From Oleomonas cavernae (lineage in GTDB: Bacteria > Pseudomonadota > Alphaproteobacteria > Zavarziniales > Zavarziniaceae): a stretch of 64,000 bases of DNA. Below the pieces are notes generated by a model. That model had not been told where the DNA came from. It made no database searches and saw only the letters and a program-made list of their open reading frames with translations. The stretch covers positions 310,001-374,000 of the forward strand of contig NZ_QYUK01000016.1 of the NCBI RefSeq assembly GCF_003590945.1. The letters are read 5' to 3'. The position numbers and the translations under genes are program-made. This document shows, in pieces, positions 1-8,956 of the stretch. Position 1 is the stretch's first letter; each line of letters opens with the position of its first letter.

Positions 1-272
1 AGTACCACCCGGAATATTCCTTCGGCGAGATGGCCGCGGTGCTGCGCCGCTATGGCCCGGTGATGGTCGCCAACGGTTTCGTCCACGACGAGGCGGAACT
101 GGCCCGCATCATCGCCCTCTACGATGGCCTCCACGCCGATCCACAGGACACGGCGCTGGCCTGGCAACTGGGCGTCGACCACCAGACCATCGCCCCCGCC
201 GATCGCCACCGCGACCTCGCCAACTGGCTGGAGCACCTGGTGCGCCCGACCCGGGTACGGCGCGGGCGGTAG
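1..272 (+). CDS. class I glutamine amidotransferase, C-terminal part (truncated by window edge)
   Basis: The frame is open from the left edge (first full codon at base 3) and stops at TAG 270-272, so only about 89 C-terminal residues are visible. Near the start is YHPEYS, which matches the HPE motif holding the catalytic His and Glu of class I glutamine amidotransferases; the nucleophile Cys would lie upstream, outside the window. The remaining LAWQLG...R..NWL tail resembles the C-terminus of stand-alone GMP-synthase-like amidotransferases of Alphaproteobacteria. The substrate that receives ammonia cannot be told from this fragment. Other HPE-containing amidotransferase families are possible. 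Confidence 0.6.
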   Translation, partial: YHPEYSFGEMAAVLRRYGPVMVANGFVHDEAELARIIALYDGLHADPQDTALAWQLGVDHQTIAPADRHRDLANWLEHLVRPTRVRRGR

Positions 273-281
273 GGCGGAGTA

Positions 282-424
282 GCCCTCTCCGCCCTCCGGG
301 GGAGAGGGTTGGGTGAGGTGGGTGGTCGGCGTAAGGCGCGTCTGTTCCCGCCACCACCTCACCCTCCCATCGCTGACGCGACGGGCCCCTCCCTCTCCCC
401 CGCAAGCGGCGGAGAGGGGGAGAA
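282..424. repeat. palindromic intergenic repeat, CCTCTCC-type
   Basis: A hairpin-forming segment begins with a CCCTCTCCGCCCTCCGGGGGAG-like half, continues through GGTGAGGTGG and its complement CCACCTCACC, and closes with CGGAGAGGG. Similar units occur at 38507, 53473, 59971 and 63418, with a short form at 42234. It fills most of the gap between the amidotransferase and reductase genes and probably forms a stem-loop in RNA. Confidence 0.7.
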
Positions 425-528
425 GAAGCTGAAACGGGGCGTCAACTGGATCGACGTGCCCGAAGCTTGAATTGAGGCAATCGTGGCGCCATGGTGGCGC
501 CCTTCGCGCCTTGGGATTGGAAAGCAGC

Positions 529-1551
529 ATGTCCGAAGTCATCACCACCGATGTCGCCATCATCGGCGCCGGCCCCGTCGGCCTGTTCGCCGTGTTCGAG
601 GCGGGCATGCTGGGCATGAAGGCGGTGGTGATCGATGCCCTCGATGCCCTGGGCGGGCAATGCACCGCGCTCTACCCGGAAAAGCCGATCTACGACATTC
701 CCGGCCATCCCGCGATCGACGGCCAGGGCCTGATCGGGCAGTTGGAGATCCAGGCCGCCCCCTTCGCGCCCTACTACCTGCTGGACCAGCAGGTGACCCA
801 CCTCGGCACCCAGGAGGCCGGGTTCCGCCTGCGCACCTCCAAGGGCGCCGTGGTCGAGGCCCGGGCGGTGATCGTGGCGGCAGGCTGCGGCGCCTTCGGC
901 CCCAATCGCCCGCCGCTCGACGGGCTGGAGGCCTATGAAGAGGCCAAGACGGTCCAGTACCTGGTGCGCCGGCGCGAGGATTACCGCGACAAGAAGATCG
1001 TCATCGCCGGCGGCGGCGATTCCGCCGTCGACTGGGCCCTGAGCCTGGTCGAGGTGGCCGAGAGCGTCAGCCTGGTGCACCGCCGGCCCAAATTCCGCGC
1101 GGCGCCCGAATCCCTGCGCAAGCTCGACGACCTGGCCAAGGCCGGCGCCGTCGACCTGGTGGTGCCCTACCAGCTCGACGGCCTGGAAGGCGACGGCGGC
1201 ATCCTGAACGGCGTGCGGGTGGCGACCCTGGACGGGCAGAAGCGCGTGATCCCGGCCGATGTCCTCCTCCCCTTCTACGGCCTGGCCATGACGCTGGGGC
1301 CGATCGCCGACTGGGGCCTGGGCCTCGATCACAATCACATCGCGGTCGAACAGCGCAACAGCGCCACCAGTGTCCCCGGCATCTTCGCCATCGGCGACAT
1401 CGCCACCTATCCCGGCAAGCTCAAGCTGATCCTGTCGGGCTTCGCGGAAGCCGCCGCGGCGGCCCATGCCATTCACCCGCTGGTCTTCCCCGACAAGGTG
1501 CTGCACTTCGAATATTCGACCACGCGCGGCGTGCCGACGGCGGCGCAGTAA
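529..1551 (+). CDS. ferredoxin--NADP reductase, thioredoxin-reductase-like type
   Basis: This 340-residue flavoprotein should move electrons between NADPH and ferredoxin or flavodoxin in the cytoplasm. The N-terminal FAD-binding GAGPVG lies at residues 13-18, followed by [18 protein letters not shown], a segment typical of the thioredoxin-reductase-like FNR family. A second Rossmann motif, [11 protein letters not shown], binds NADP. The C-terminal FAD segment reads [15 protein letters not shown]. The redox CxxC of true thioredoxin reductase is absent, which separates this family from TrxB. Length fits the family. An upstream in-frame ATG at 472 is rejected because the FAD domain normally begins right at ATG 529. 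Confidence 0.85.
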   Translation: MSEVITTDVAIIGAGPVGLFAVFEAGMLGMKAVVIDALDALGGQCTALYPEKPIYDIPGHPAIDGQGLIGQLEIQAAPFAPYYLLDQQVTHLGTQEAGFRLRTSKGAVVEARAVIVAAGCGAFGPNRPPLDGLEAYEEAKTVQYLVRRREDYRDKKIVIAGGGDSAVDWALSLVEVAESVSLVHRRPKFRAAPESLRKLDDLAKAGAVDLVVPYQLDGLEGDGGILNGVRVATLDGQKRVIPADVLLPFYGLAMTLGPIADWGLGLDHNHIAVEQRNSATSVPGIFAIGDIATYPGKLKLILSGFAEAAAAAHAIHPLVFPDKVLHFEYSTTRGVPTAAQ

Positions 1552-1559
1552 GCGGCGCG

Positions 1560-2027
1560 GTGCTCTCGATCGGCCTGTTCGCGCTGGCGGCCGTCGCCGA
1601 GATCGGCGGCTGCTTCGCCTTCTGGGCCTGGGCGCGGCAAGACAAGTCGATCCTGTGGCTGGTCCCCGGCCTGCTTTGCCTGGCCTTCTTCGCCTGGGTT
1701 CTGACCCGCGTGGAAGCGGATTTCGCCGGCCGCGCCTATGCCGCCTATGGCGGCATCTACATCGCCGCCTCGCTGCTCTGGCTCTGGCTGGTCGAGGGCG
1801 CGCGGCCCGACCGTTTCGACCTGATCGGCGGCGCGGTCTGCCTGACCGGCACCGCCATCATCCTGTTTGCGCCAAGGGGGCATGATCCAAACACATTGCG
1901 AAAACTTCGAAGATTTCGTATTTTGTGTGAAAGGAGCTCGCCATGGCCATCACGGTTCCTGCCACGGAATTCATTCGCCGGCCCGGCCGATACAAGGATG
2001 CCGCGAAGCACGAGCCTATCGCGGTGA
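1560..2027 (+). CDS. YnfA/UPF0060 family small membrane protein, 3' end read through by probable frameshift
   Basis: The start is GTG at 1560. The first 107 residues match the YnfA (UPF0060) family: four hydrophobic segments, the [11 protein letters not shown] start, [12 protein letters not shown] in the middle and a final IILFAPRG. Family members normally stop there at about 108 residues. Here the frame continues for about 48 non-family residues into the antitoxin gene and stops at 2027. Adding one G to the GGGGG run at about 1876-1880 would give APRGA and a TGA at 1883-1885, exactly the expected length. The authentic gene is therefore probably 1560-1885. It resembles small multidrug-resistance-type transporters, but its substrate is unknown. 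Confidence 0.75.
   Translation: MLSIGLFALAAVAEIGGCFAFWAWARQDKSILWLVPGLLCLAFFAWVLTRVEADFAGRAYAAYGGIYIAASLLWLWLVEGARPDRFDLIGGAVCLTGTAIILFAPRGHDPNTLRKLRRFRILCERSSPWPSRFLPRNSFAGPADTRMPRSTSLSR
1896..1924 (+). promoter_or_regulatory. candidate promoter/operator of the first Phd/PemK-like module
   Basis: TTGCGA (1896-1901) and TATTTT (1919-1924) are separated by 17 bases, a normal sigma-70 spacing. A palindrome CTTCGAAG (1905-1912) lies in the spacer, where an autoregulating antitoxin could bind. The antitoxin start codon follows 19 bases after the -10 element, with AAGGAG as ribosome site. The local AT content is higher than in neighbouring sequence. Confidence 0.4.
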
Positions 2028-2209
2028 CCAGTCACGGCGTACCCGAGGTGTATCTCCTGTCGCCAGCCGAATACGAACACTATCGCCTGTTGAAGCGGCG
2101 GGAGCGTGAGGCTTTCCACCTCAAGGAACTGCCAGAGGAATTCGTCCGGGCGATACTGACGGCGCCCATCGATCCCGCATTCGAGGCATTCAACGACGAA
2201 GCGCCCTGA
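1943..2209 (+). CDS. Phd/YefM-family antitoxin (module 1)
   Basis: This 88-residue protein has the Phd/YefM antitoxin layout: a short N-terminal strand and helix (VPATEFIRR), a conserved [22 protein letters not shown] segment that forms the DNA-binding dimer fold, and a charged C-terminal tail (PEEF...DPAFEAF) expected to wrap and neutralise the toxin. A clear AAGGAG ribosome site precedes ATG 1943. The toxin gene starts 15 bases downstream. Antitoxins of this family normally repress their own operon, fitting the palindrome just upstream. A paralogue sits at 36080-36343. Confidence 0.8.
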   Translation: MAITVPATEFIRRPGRYKDAAKHEPIAVTSHGVPEVYLLSPAEYEHYRLLKRREREAFHLKELPEEFVRAILTAPIDPAFEAFNDEAP

Positions 2210-2224
2210 TCGGGACTGTCGGGG

Positions 2225-2656
2225 ATGGAAATCCCGGCGCCCAAGGTGGGCCACGTCATCGCCTATGCCTATGTTTGGCGGCAGGAATACGCAGCCGGTC
2301 AGCGGGAAGGCGCAAAGAACCGTCCCTGCGCCATCGTGCTTGCGACGGCACGTGACAATGGCGGGCGCCTCATCGTCACCGTCGCCCCTATCACCCACAC
2401 CCCTCCGTCCGATCCCGCCGCCGCCGTCGAAATCTGGCCCCTCACCAAAAAACGTTTGGGCCTCGACGGCAATCGCTCGTGGGTAATCGTCGATGATCTG
2501 AACGTCTTCACTTGGCCCGGGTTTGATCTCCAGCCGGTGCCGCAGCGACCGGAAACGTGTCTTTATGGTCCCTTGCCGGGAGGCTTGATCCGCCAGATCC
2601 GGGCGGCAATAGCACGCTGCTATCCCTCCGCCGCCCTCTCTGATCGCGACGTTTAA
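2225..2656 (+). CDS. PemK/MazF-like toxin (module 1)
   Basis: A 143-residue protein encoded directly after a Phd-type antitoxin. Its shape suggests the MazF/PemK/CcdB beta-barrel fold of mRNA-cleaving toxins: an N-terminal PKVGHVIAYAYVW strand, then RPCAIVLA, a VAPITH strand, and conserved RSWVIVDDLNVF and WPGFDLQPV segments. The same motifs occur in the product of 36340-36777, which also follows a Phd-type gene, so the pairing is a repeated unit. Endoribonuclease activity is inferred from fold and context only; no catalytic residues can be assigned with certainty. Confidence 0.65.
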   Translation: MEIPAPKVGHVIAYAYVWRQEYAAGQREGAKNRPCAIVLATARDNGGRLIVTVAPITHTPPSDPAAAVEIWPLTKKRLGLDGNRSWVIVDDLNVFTWPGFDLQPVPQRPETCLYGPLPGGLIRQIRAAIARCYPSAALSDRDV

Positions 2657-2701
2657 GCAGCCTCCCTTTCCGCCGCCGGCCCTTCGCGCTATATCAGCCA
2701 C

Positions 2702-2896
2702 ATGTCCGGTGCATTCTCCTTCCTCATCCCCCTCGCCCTCGTGGTGGTCGTCGTGATCCTGGCCGTGGGCGTCACCGTGCTGGTGCGCGGCGGCGGTGAC
2801 CGTCGGCTGTCGAACAAGCTGATGCAGTACCGCGTTCTGGCCCAGGCGGTGGCGATCATCCTGATCCTGCTCGCCTTCTATTTCGGCTCCAAGTGA
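2702..2896 (+). CDS. twin-transmembrane (HIG1-like) small protein
   Basis: A 64-residue protein with two hydrophobic helices (about residues 6-27 and 46-61) joined by a short basic loop, RGGGDRRLSNKLMQYRVLAQ. The loop and second helix resemble HIG1-domain proteins of Alphaproteobacteria, which in related systems associate with respiratory complexes. Its stop codon overlaps the start of the cobalamin adenosyltransferase gene (TGATG at 2894-2898), so the two are probably co-translated. Respiratory involvement is inferred from family resemblance. Confidence 0.7.
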   Translation: MSGAFSFLIPLALVVVVVILAVGVTVLVRGGGDRRLSNKLMQYRVLAQAVAIILILLAFYFGSK

Positions 2897-3456
2897 TGGT
2901 GAAGCTGGACCGCATCTATACCCGCGGCGGCGACAAGGGCCTGACCTCGCTGGTCGACGGCAGCCGGGTGCCCAAGCATGCCCTGCGCGTCGCGGCCTAC
3001 GGCGAGGTCGACGAGCTCAATGCCACGATCGGCCTGCTGCGCCTGGAAACCACCGATCTCGCGACGGTCGACGCCATGCTGGGCCGGATCCAGAACGACC
3101 TGTTCGACCTGGGCGCCGACCTCGCCACCCCCGACGGCATCGACGGCGCCCTGCGCATCGTCGAGGCCCAGGTGACAAGGCTTGAGGGCGAGATCGACGC
3201 CATGAATGCGGCGATCCCGCCCCTGCGCTCCTTCATCCTGCCGGGCGGCAGCCGCGCCGCCGCCTTCGCCCACCTGACCCGCACCGTGGCCAGGCGCGCC
3301 GAACGGGCGATCAGCGCGCTTGGCGAGGTGGAGCCGATCAACATGGCGGCCTTGCGCTACGTCAACCGCCTCTCCGACCATCTCTTCGTCCTGGCCCGCC
3401 ACCTCAACGACGATGGCGCCGCCGACGTCCTGTGGGTGCCCGGCGCCAACCGCTGA
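2896..3456 (+). CDS. PduO-type cob(I)yrinic acid a,c-diamide/cobalamin adenosyltransferase
   Basis: This enzyme transfers the adenosyl group of ATP to cob(I)alamin, giving adenosylcobalamin, the cofactor needed by the class II ribonucleotide reductase at 46454. The 186-residue length is typical. Diagnostic PduO motifs are present: YTRGGDKGLTSLVDGSRVPK near the N-terminus (ATP loop), YGEVDELNA, FILPGGS, and the terminal helix RRAERAISAL...NRLSDHLFVLAR. ATG 2896 is preferred over the overlapping GTG 2893. A second, truncated copy of the last 164 bases lies at 4480-4628. No cobalamin riboswitch was recognised upstream. Confidence 0.9.
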   Translation: MVKLDRIYTRGGDKGLTSLVDGSRVPKHALRVAAYGEVDELNATIGLLRLETTDLATVDAMLGRIQNDLFDLGADLATPDGIDGALRIVEAQVTRLEGEIDAMNAAIPPLRSFILPGGSRAAAFAHLTRTVARRAERAISALGEVEPINMAALRYVNRLSDHLFVLARHLNDDGAADVLWVPGANR

Positions 3457-3465
3457 TCACCCTGT

Positions 3466-4427
3466 TCAGGCATAGCGCCGCAGGTCCGCACTGGTGATTG
3501 GCTGCCAGATCATGGCGCGGCGCCAGGCGACGAGGCGTCCGATCGTGCCCAGTTGTCGACGGGCTTCCTCAAGGGTGGACTGGGCTTGGTCGCGCATCGT
3601 GCCGGCCGGCAGCATGCGCAGGGCCAGACTAGACCACTTGTAGGCTTCTCCGGGTTCGGCCGGTGGCCCGCCTCGCCCGCCAGCGCCAGGCCCGCCAGCC
3701 GCTGCTGCGACGCCGAATGGCCGCGCTCGGCGGCCCAGCGAAACCAGTTGTGCGGTTGTGCCGGATCTGACACCGGCGTCTCTCCGGCCTCGCTCATCAA
3801 CCCCATGCGGTAGGCGGCGAGAACCGATCCCATATCGACTGCCTTCAGCAGCAGGTCGCGACCGCGGAAGGCATCGCGCGGGAAAGCGCGGCCCTGCCAA
3901 CGCATGAAACCGATATGGCATAGCGCCTCAGCCTCGCCCAGGGCTGCGGCCTGCTCGAAATATTGCCGGGCCCGAGCGTCGTCCTGGGGTAGCCCCCTGC
4001 CCTCGAGATGAGCGACGCCGAGATCGCAAAGCGCTGCCGCGTTCTCCTGCTCGGTTGCTTTGCTCAGCCACGACAGCGCCTTGGCGTCATCCGGCTTGAC
4101 GCCGCAGCCCTCGAAGTAAAGCCGCGCCAATTGGCGCTGCGCCACGGGATGCCCCTGGTCGGCCGCCTTCTTGGTCCAGCGGAACGCCGCCGCGGGACTT
4201 CGCCCAACGCCCAGGCCATCCGCATAGATGAGGCCGATGGCCCCCTGTGCAGTCGCGTTGCCGGAACGGGCCAGGGGCTTGAGATGGCGTCGGGCGGCAG
4301 CAAAGTCGTCGCGCTCAATCGGCTCGGTCTTTAGGAGCCATGACGGATCGACATCCCACACCGCCAAACCGATGCCGAACAGAAGAGCAACCCGTCGGGA
4401 AAATGTCATCAGACCCGCCGCAAACAT
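3466..4427 (-). pseudogene. Sel1-repeat (TPR-like) protein, frameshifted near the 3' end
   Basis: From ATG 4427 the protein has a short hydrophobic N-terminus (possible signal or membrane anchor) and about six Sel1 repeats with the usual A...G.....G...D...A..W...AA..G pattern, for example GLIYADGLGVGRSPAAAFRW and GVAHLEGRGLPQDDARA. In frame the repeat pattern is lost after GEAGHRPNPEK at about 3645 and an unrelated tail runs to 3510. Shifting by one base restores AYKWSSLALRMLPAG and a normal end at 3466. One missing G (C on the + strand) near 3643-3648 explains this. Sel1 proteins are scaffolds in signalling or envelope stress; no partner is evident. The gene lies in opposite orientation between two copies of an adenosyltransferase 3' end. 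Confidence 0.75.
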
Positions 4428-4479
4428 TGAGATGGCCGATTGTATATGGGGACCACCTGCACGCCATCAAACAGCGAGC

Positions 4480-4628
4480 GGCGCGCCGAACGGGCGATCA
4501 GCGCGCTTAGCGAGGTGGAGGCTATCAACATGGCCGGCTTGCGCTATGTCAACCGCCTCTCCGACCATCTCTTTGTCCTGGCCCGCCACCTCAACGACAA
4601 CGGGGCCGCCGATGGCGCCAACCGCTAG
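4480..4628 (+). pseudogene. duplicated 3' fragment of the cobalamin adenosyltransferase gene
   Basis: The segment matches bases 3293-3456 at about nine bases in ten, from the GGCGCGCC that begins the last helix to the stop codon. It encodes RRAERAISALSEVEAINMAG and NRLSDHLFVLARHLN, has a 15-base in-frame deletion shortly before the end, and keeps GANR-stop. It lacks the ATP-binding half and cannot make an active enzyme. It lies just beyond the Sel1 gene, so that gene is flanked by the intact 3' end on one side and this remnant on the other. Confidence 0.9.
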
Positions 4629-4637
4629 GCGGTCGCC

Positions 4638-5654
4638 CTACCGGCCACCGATGAAGTCGGTAATGGCGGGCAGGAGGCCATCGGCCAGGGGCAGGAGCGG
4701 GATCGCATAGGTCTGCCGGTTCAAGAACCGGTTCGCCGGGGCCCGCTTCAGCACATGGTTCATGCCCTCGATCAGGACCAGCTTCGCATCGGGCCGCGCC
4801 GCCTGCAGCAGGCGGGCGTCCGCCACGGAGATCTGAATATCGATCGTCCCTTGGACGATCAGCACCGGCACGTCCGTGCGGGCCAGTTCCGCCGCCGGAT
4901 CCAGCGGCAGCCAGGAGATCAGGTAGTCCTGCACGCTGGGCCGGTAGAGCGCCGCCAGGTCCGGCGGCACATCGGCGACATGGCGCCCTTGGACCAGTTC
5001 GTCGGTGATGTGCTTCGAGGCGGCCTGCAGGGCCGCCGAAACACCCATTTCGGCAAGCTGGCGCTCGATCACCTGCGCCGCCGACTGACCCGCGCCGGCG
5101 AGGAGGATCAGGCCGGACACGCTGCCCTTCGGCGCCTTCTGTGCCGCCAGGGTCACGACCAGCGCGCCTTCGCTGTGCCCCAGCAGGTAGATCGGTCCGA
5201 TTCGCGGGTCCTGCCGCAGGCTTTCGGCCCAGGCCAGGGCATCGTCCACAAAGGTCTGAAAGCGCAGATCCTCCTCCCGCGGGCCGGCGGGCCCACTTTC
5301 GGCGATGCCGCGCTTGTCCACCCTGAGGGAGGCGATCCCCTGTTCGGCCAGGCCGTGCGCCACCAGGCGCAGGCTGTTGTTGATCATGCCGGGCAGGTTG
5401 CCGTCGCGATCGACCGGGCCGGAACCGGCCAGGATGAGCACAGCCGGCACGCGGTTCCCCGCCGCCAGAGGCGGCAACGCCAGCGTGCCCTGGAGCAGGC
5501 CGAGGCTGACGGCTTCCTCGGTCAGGGCCAGGGCGGGAGCGGAAAGGGAGCCGACCATGCTGCCCAGCAGCGACAGCAGGAACACCCTCAACACGGCCCG
5601 CCAGTGCGCCGGCAGGCCGACCGGATATCGAGATTCTGCGCAAGACATAGCCAT
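4638..5654 (-). CDS. alpha/beta hydrolase with signal peptide
   Basis: A 338-residue protein with an N-terminal hydrophobic stretch (VLRVFLLSLLGSMVG, then an ALA-type cleavage region) that predicts export. The hydrolase core shows the oxyanion segment LILAGSGPVDRDGN, the strand SLRVDKRGIAESG, the nucleophile elbow GHSEG, an acid-bearing VPVLIVQGTIDIQI strand and a terminal GMNHVLK with the catalytic His. The pattern resembles serine aminopeptidase S33/DLH-like esterases; the substrate cannot be named. The start at 5654 is the first ATG giving a plausible signal peptide. It faces away from the etf promoter. Confidence 0.8.
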   Translation of the reverse strand: MAMSCAESRYPVGLPAHWRAVLRVFLLSLLGSMVGSLSAPALALTEEAVSLGLLQGTLALPPLAAGNRVPAVLILAGSGPVDRDGNLPGMINNSLRLVAHGLAEQGIASLRVDKRGIAESGPAGPREEDLRFQTFVDDALAWAESLRQDPRIGPIYLLGHSEGALVVTLAAQKAPKGSVSGLILLAGAGQSAAQVIERQLAEMGVSAALQAASKHITDELVQGRHVADVPPDLAALYRPSVQDYLISWLPLDPAAELARTDVPVLIVQGTIDIQISVADARLLQAARPDAKLVLIEGMNHVLKRAPANRFLNRQTYAIPLLPLADGLLPAITDFIGGR

Positions 5655-5797
5655 CCCCCTCCCAAAGTCGTGTAGTCATAAATGCGCCAAGCCCGCGACT
5701 GTCCGTCGCGGCGCCTTGCCAAGGCGGAATTCCCTGCCATTCTTGCTCGCCACGGTGGCCACCAGGCCTCGGGGGTGGCGCGCTTGGTTGCGGTTCG

Positions 5798-5826
5798 TTG
5801 ACACGGCCGCAACCGCTTCATATGGT
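5798..5826 (+). promoter_or_regulatory. candidate sigma-70 promoter of etfBA-hbd
   Basis: A perfect TTGACA (5798-5803) and TATGGT (5821-5826) are 17 bases apart, about 110 bases upstream of the etfB ATG. The intervening leader contains a GC-rich region and ends with GGGCGGAG as ribosome site. No other strong promoter-like pair was seen in the 5655-5937 gap. Confidence 0.5.
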
Positions 5827-5937
5827 GCGGCGCGGCAAATGGGCAGGTCTGTTGCGGGCCTCCTCTATTGCTGACCCTCGGGCCAGGCGGCCCTGGTCAC
5901 CAAGTGTTCCTTAAGAACAGGGCGGAGCGATAGTCCA

Positions 5938-6687
5938 ATGAAGGTCCTGGTACCCGTCAAGCGGGTGGTCGACTACAACGTGAAGATCCGCGTCAAGGCG
6001 GACGGTTCGGGCGTCGACCTCGCCAATGTAAAAATGTCGATGAACCCCTTCGACGAAATCTCCGTCGAAGAGGCGATCCGCCTCAAGGAAGCCGGCAAGG
6101 CGACCGAAATCGTCGTGGTTTCGATCGGCCCGCAGGGTGCCTCCGAAACCATCCGCACCGCGCTGGCCATGGGCGCCGACCGCGGCATCCTGATCAAGAC
6201 CGACGACGAGGTTCAGCCGCTGGGCGTCGCCAAGCTGCTGGCCGCCGTGGTGGCCGAGGAGCAGCCGGGCCTGGTCATCGTCGGCAAGCAGGCGATCGAC
6301 GACGACTGCAACCAGACCGGCCAGATGCTGGCCGCCCTGCTGGGCTGGGCCCAGGGCACTTTCGCCTCCAAGATCGTGATCAACGACGGCTCCGCCGACG
6401 TGACCCGCGAAGTGGACGGCGGCCTGGAGACCATCACGGTGAAGCTGCCGGCGATCGTCACCTCGGACCTGCGCCTGAACGAGCCGCGCTATGCCTCGCT
6501 GCCCAATATCATGAAGGCGAAGAAGAAGCCGCTGGCCGACAAGTCCCCGGCCGACTACGGCGTCGACATCGCCGTGCGCCTGAAGACCTTGAAGGTCGAG
6601 GAGCCGCCCAAGCGCTCCGCCGGCATCAAGGTCAAGGATGTCGCCGAACTCGTCGCCAAGCTCAAGACCGAAGCGGGAGTGATCTGA
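5938..6687 (+). CDS. etfB: electron transfer flavoprotein subunit beta
   Basis: EtfB pairs with EtfA to accept electrons from acyl-CoA dehydrogenases and pass them to ETF-ubiquinone oxidoreductase. The 249-residue length is standard. Visible marks are [20 protein letters not shown] at the start, [17 protein letters not shown], the AMP-binding segment [20 protein letters not shown], and the ETF beta signature region [18 protein letters not shown]. The C-terminal arm that reaches to EtfA ends at [14 protein letters not shown]. The etfA gene starts two bases after the stop, so the pair is one operon. Confidence 0.96.
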   Translation: MKVLVPVKRVVDYNVKIRVKADGSGVDLANVKMSMNPFDEISVEEAIRLKEAGKATEIVVVSIGPQGASETIRTALAMGADRGILIKTDDEVQPLGVAKLLAAVVAEEQPGLVIVGKQAIDDDCNQTGQMLAALLGWAQGTFASKIVINDGSADVTREVDGGLETITVKLPAIVTSDLRLNEPRYASLPNIMKAKKKPLADKSPADYGVDIAVRLKTLKVEEPPKRSAGIKVKDVAELVAKLKTEAGVI

Positions 6688-6689
6688 TC

Positions 6690-7625
6690 ATGGCGATCCT
6701 CGTCATTGCCGAAAACGACGCCCAGTCGTACAAGCCCGCCACCCTGAACGCCGTCTCCGCCGCCAAGGCCATCGGTGGTGACATCCACCTGCTGGTCGCC
6801 GGGTCAGGCATCGCCGGCGTTGCCGCCGAGGCTGCCAAGATCGACGGCGTCGCGAAGGTCCTGACCGCCGACGACGCGGCCTATGCCAACCGCCTGGCGG
6901 AACCCCTGGCGGCCCTGATCGTCGCCCTGGCGCCCGGTTACGACTACATCGTCTCGCCGGCCACCACCTCGGGCAAGAACGTGACCCCGCGCGTCGCTGC
7001 CCTGCTCGACGTCGCACAGATCTCGGACATCGTGAAGGTCGTCTCGGGCGATACTTTCGTGCGCCCGATCTATGCCGGCAACGCGCTCGCCACCGTGCAG
7101 TCGTCGGATGCCAAGAAGGTCATCACCGTGCGCACCACCGCCTTCCCGGCGGGTGCGGTCGACGGCGGTTCGGCTTCGATCGAGGCCGTGGCCCCGGTTG
7201 CCAACCCCGGCCTGTCGACCTTCATCGGCGCCGAACTGTCGAAGTCGGAACGGCCGGAACTGACTGCGGCCCGCGTCATCGTCTCGGGCGGTCGCGGCAT
7301 GCAGTCGGGCGACAATTTCCACCTGCTCGATGCCATCGCCGACAAGCTGGGTGCCGCTGTCGGCGCCAGCCGCGCCGCGGTCGACGCCGGCTTCGTGCCC
7401 AACGATTACCAGGTCGGCCAGACCGGCAAGATCGTGGCGCCCGAGCTCTACATCGCCGTCGGCATTTCCGGTGCCATCCAGCACCTGGCCGGCATGAAGG
7501 ACAGCAAGGTCATCGTCGCCATCAACAAGGATGAAGAAGCCCCCATCTTCCAGGTCGCCGACTATGGCCTGGTGGGCGACCTCTTCAAGATCCTGCCCGA
7601 GCTGGAAGCGGAACTGTCGAAGTAA
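6690..7625 (+). CDS. etfA: electron transfer flavoprotein subunit alpha
   Basis: EtfA carries the FAD of the ETF heterodimer. The 311-residue protein has the N-terminal adenine-nucleotide-hydrolase-like domain beginning [17 protein letters not shown] and a C-terminal FAD domain with [64 protein letters not shown] and DYGLVGDLF, the expected FAD contacts in order. It is tightly coupled to etfB and followed 54 bases later by a 3-hydroxyacyl-CoA dehydrogenase gene, placing the group in fatty-acid or butanoate oxidation. Confidence 0.96.
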   Translation: MAILVIAENDAQSYKPATLNAVSAAKAIGGDIHLLVAGSGIAGVAAEAAKIDGVAKVLTADDAAYANRLAEPLAALIVALAPGYDYIVSPATTSGKNVTPRVAALLDVAQISDIVKVVSGDTFVRPIYAGNALATVQSSDAKKVITVRTTAFPAGAVDGGSASIEAVAPVANPGLSTFIGAELSKSERPELTAARVIVSGGRGMQSGDNFHLLDAIADKLGAAVGASRAAVDAGFVPNDYQVGQTGKIVAPELYIAVGISGAIQHLAGMKDSKVIVAINKDEEAPIFQVADYGLVGDLFKILPELEAELSK

Positions 7626-7679
7626 CGCAACCAATCGGCTAGGCTCAAGCACGCACGACGCACAGACGGGATCAAGGTA

Positions 7680-8555
7680 ATGGCGCTCAAGACGATTGGT
7701 GTCATCGGTGCCGGCCAGATGGGCAACGGCATTGCCCATGTCTGTGCGTTGGCGGGTTACGACGTGTTCCTGATGGATGTCAGTCTCGAGCGGGCACAGG
7801 CCGCGCTCGAGACCATCCGCGGCAACATGAACCGGCAGGTGACCAAGGGCACGGTCACCGCCGCCAATCGCGACGTCGCGCTGAAGCGCATCATGCCGAC
7901 CGACGATCTCGACCAGTTCAGCGTCGTCGACCTGGCGATCGAATCCGCCAGCGAGAACGAGGCGCTGAAGAAGCAGATCTTCACCGCGCTGTGTCCCAAG
8001 CTGAAAGACAGCGCCCTGGTGGCGTCCAATACCTCGTCGATCTCGATCACGAGGCTTGCCGCGATCACCGACCGGCCCGAACGCTTCATGGGCCTGCATT
8101 TCATGAACCCCGTGCCGGTGATGCAGCTCGTCGAGCTGATCCGCGGCATCGCCACCGACGAGACGACCTACAACACGGTCCGGGAATTCGCCGTCGCCAT
8201 CGGCAAGACCCCGACCTCGGCCGAGGATTTCCCGGCCTTCATCGTCAACCGCATCCTGCTGCCCATGATCAACGAGGCGGTCTACACCCTCTACGAGGGC
8301 GTGGGCTCGGTCGATGCCATCGACACCGCCATGCGCCTGGGCGCCAACCACCCCATGGGCCCGCTGCAACTGGCCGACTTCATCGGCCTCGACACCTGCC
8401 TGTCGATCATGCAGGTGCTGCACGAGGGCCTGGCGGACTCAAAGTACCGGCCCTGCCCCTTGCTGGTGAAGTACGTCGAGGCCGGCTGGCTGGGCCGCAA
8501 GACCAACCGCGGCTTCTACGACTACCGCGGCGAGACCCCCGTCCCCACGCGCTAA
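7680..8555 (+). CDS. 3-hydroxybutyryl-CoA dehydrogenase
   Basis: A 291-residue NAD-dependent dehydrogenase that interconverts 3-hydroxyacyl-CoA and acetoacyl-CoA. The Rossmann motif GAGQMGNG starts at residue 10, and VASNTSSISIT is the conserved active-site Ser/Asn region. FMGLHFMNPVPVMQLVE contains the catalytic His; a Glu-bearing RG.AT follows. The C-terminal domain has FPAFIVNRILLPMINEA and GANHPMGPLQLADFIGLD, then GRKTNRGFYDY at the end. These match the short, monofunctional Hbd/PaaH family. It probably belongs to the etf transcription unit. Confidence 0.95.
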   Translation: MALKTIGVIGAGQMGNGIAHVCALAGYDVFLMDVSLERAQAALETIRGNMNRQVTKGTVTAANRDVALKRIMPTDDLDQFSVVDLAIESASENEALKKQIFTALCPKLKDSALVASNTSSISITRLAAITDRPERFMGLHFMNPVPVMQLVELIRGIATDETTYNTVREFAVAIGKTPTSAEDFPAFIVNRILLPMINEAVYTLYEGVGSVDAIDTAMRLGANHPMGPLQLADFIGLDTCLSIMQVLHEGLADSKYRPCPLLVKYVEAGWLGRKTNRGFYDYRGETPVPTR

Positions 8556-8580
8556 GGCGGCTTTCCTAAAAGCTGAAATA

Positions 8581-8675
8581 CGTCATCCCCGCGCAGGCGG
8601 GGATCCACGGCTGTGGCAGGCCGGATCCGCTCCAGTATGCCCCGGCGGTGGATCCCCGCCTGCGCGGGGATGACG
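8581..8675. repeat. REP-like palindrome, GTCATCCCC type
   Basis: Two 28-base arms (8581-8608 and 8648-8675) are perfect reverse complements, each running between CGTCATCCCCG and GGGGATCCAC. The central 39 bases contain a smaller CCGGATCCG-type symmetry. It follows the hbd stop and could end transcription. Diverged relatives are at 54742 and 58179. Confidence 0.85.
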
Positions 8676-8956
8676 TGACTCAATAAATCGGAAGACGGCT
8701 CTCGCCCGATTTCGCCCTGGCACCATGGAAAACTGCCCCGTGGCACCATGAAAAGCCCTCTGGACCCAAATTTCATTGTGGTCTGGATCTACAAAATCAC
8801 GCGCGGTTGCATCATCTTGTCTCTACCCAAAATGGGCGGTGGCTGGTAGCGACCCGTTCCCCCCATGCGGATCGATGACAATCGGCGCGGACGCTCCGAC
8901 AGCACGCAGGGCCATGCCTTGCGCGAATGCCCCGCCATGGCAAAGGGAGAGCCAAC
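8676..8956. other. intergenic leader of the first RTX gene
   Basis: About 280 bases without a convincing gene. The only striking element is the dyad CCCAAAATGGGC at 8826-8837, repeated before the second RTX gene. The final bases AAAGGGAGAG (from about 8942) act as ribosome site for ATG 8957. No clear -35/-10 pair stands out. Confidence 0.6.
8826..8837. promoter_or_regulatory. CCCAAAATGGGC dyad upstream of RTX gene 1
   Basis: CCCA and TGGG arms flank an AAAA core. The identical 12 bases occur at 14277-14288 before the second RTX gene, and both copies are followed 35-43 bases later by GGATCGATG. Shared presence before the two paralogous genes suggests a binding site for a common regulator, or simply an inherited duplicate. 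Confidence 0.35.
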
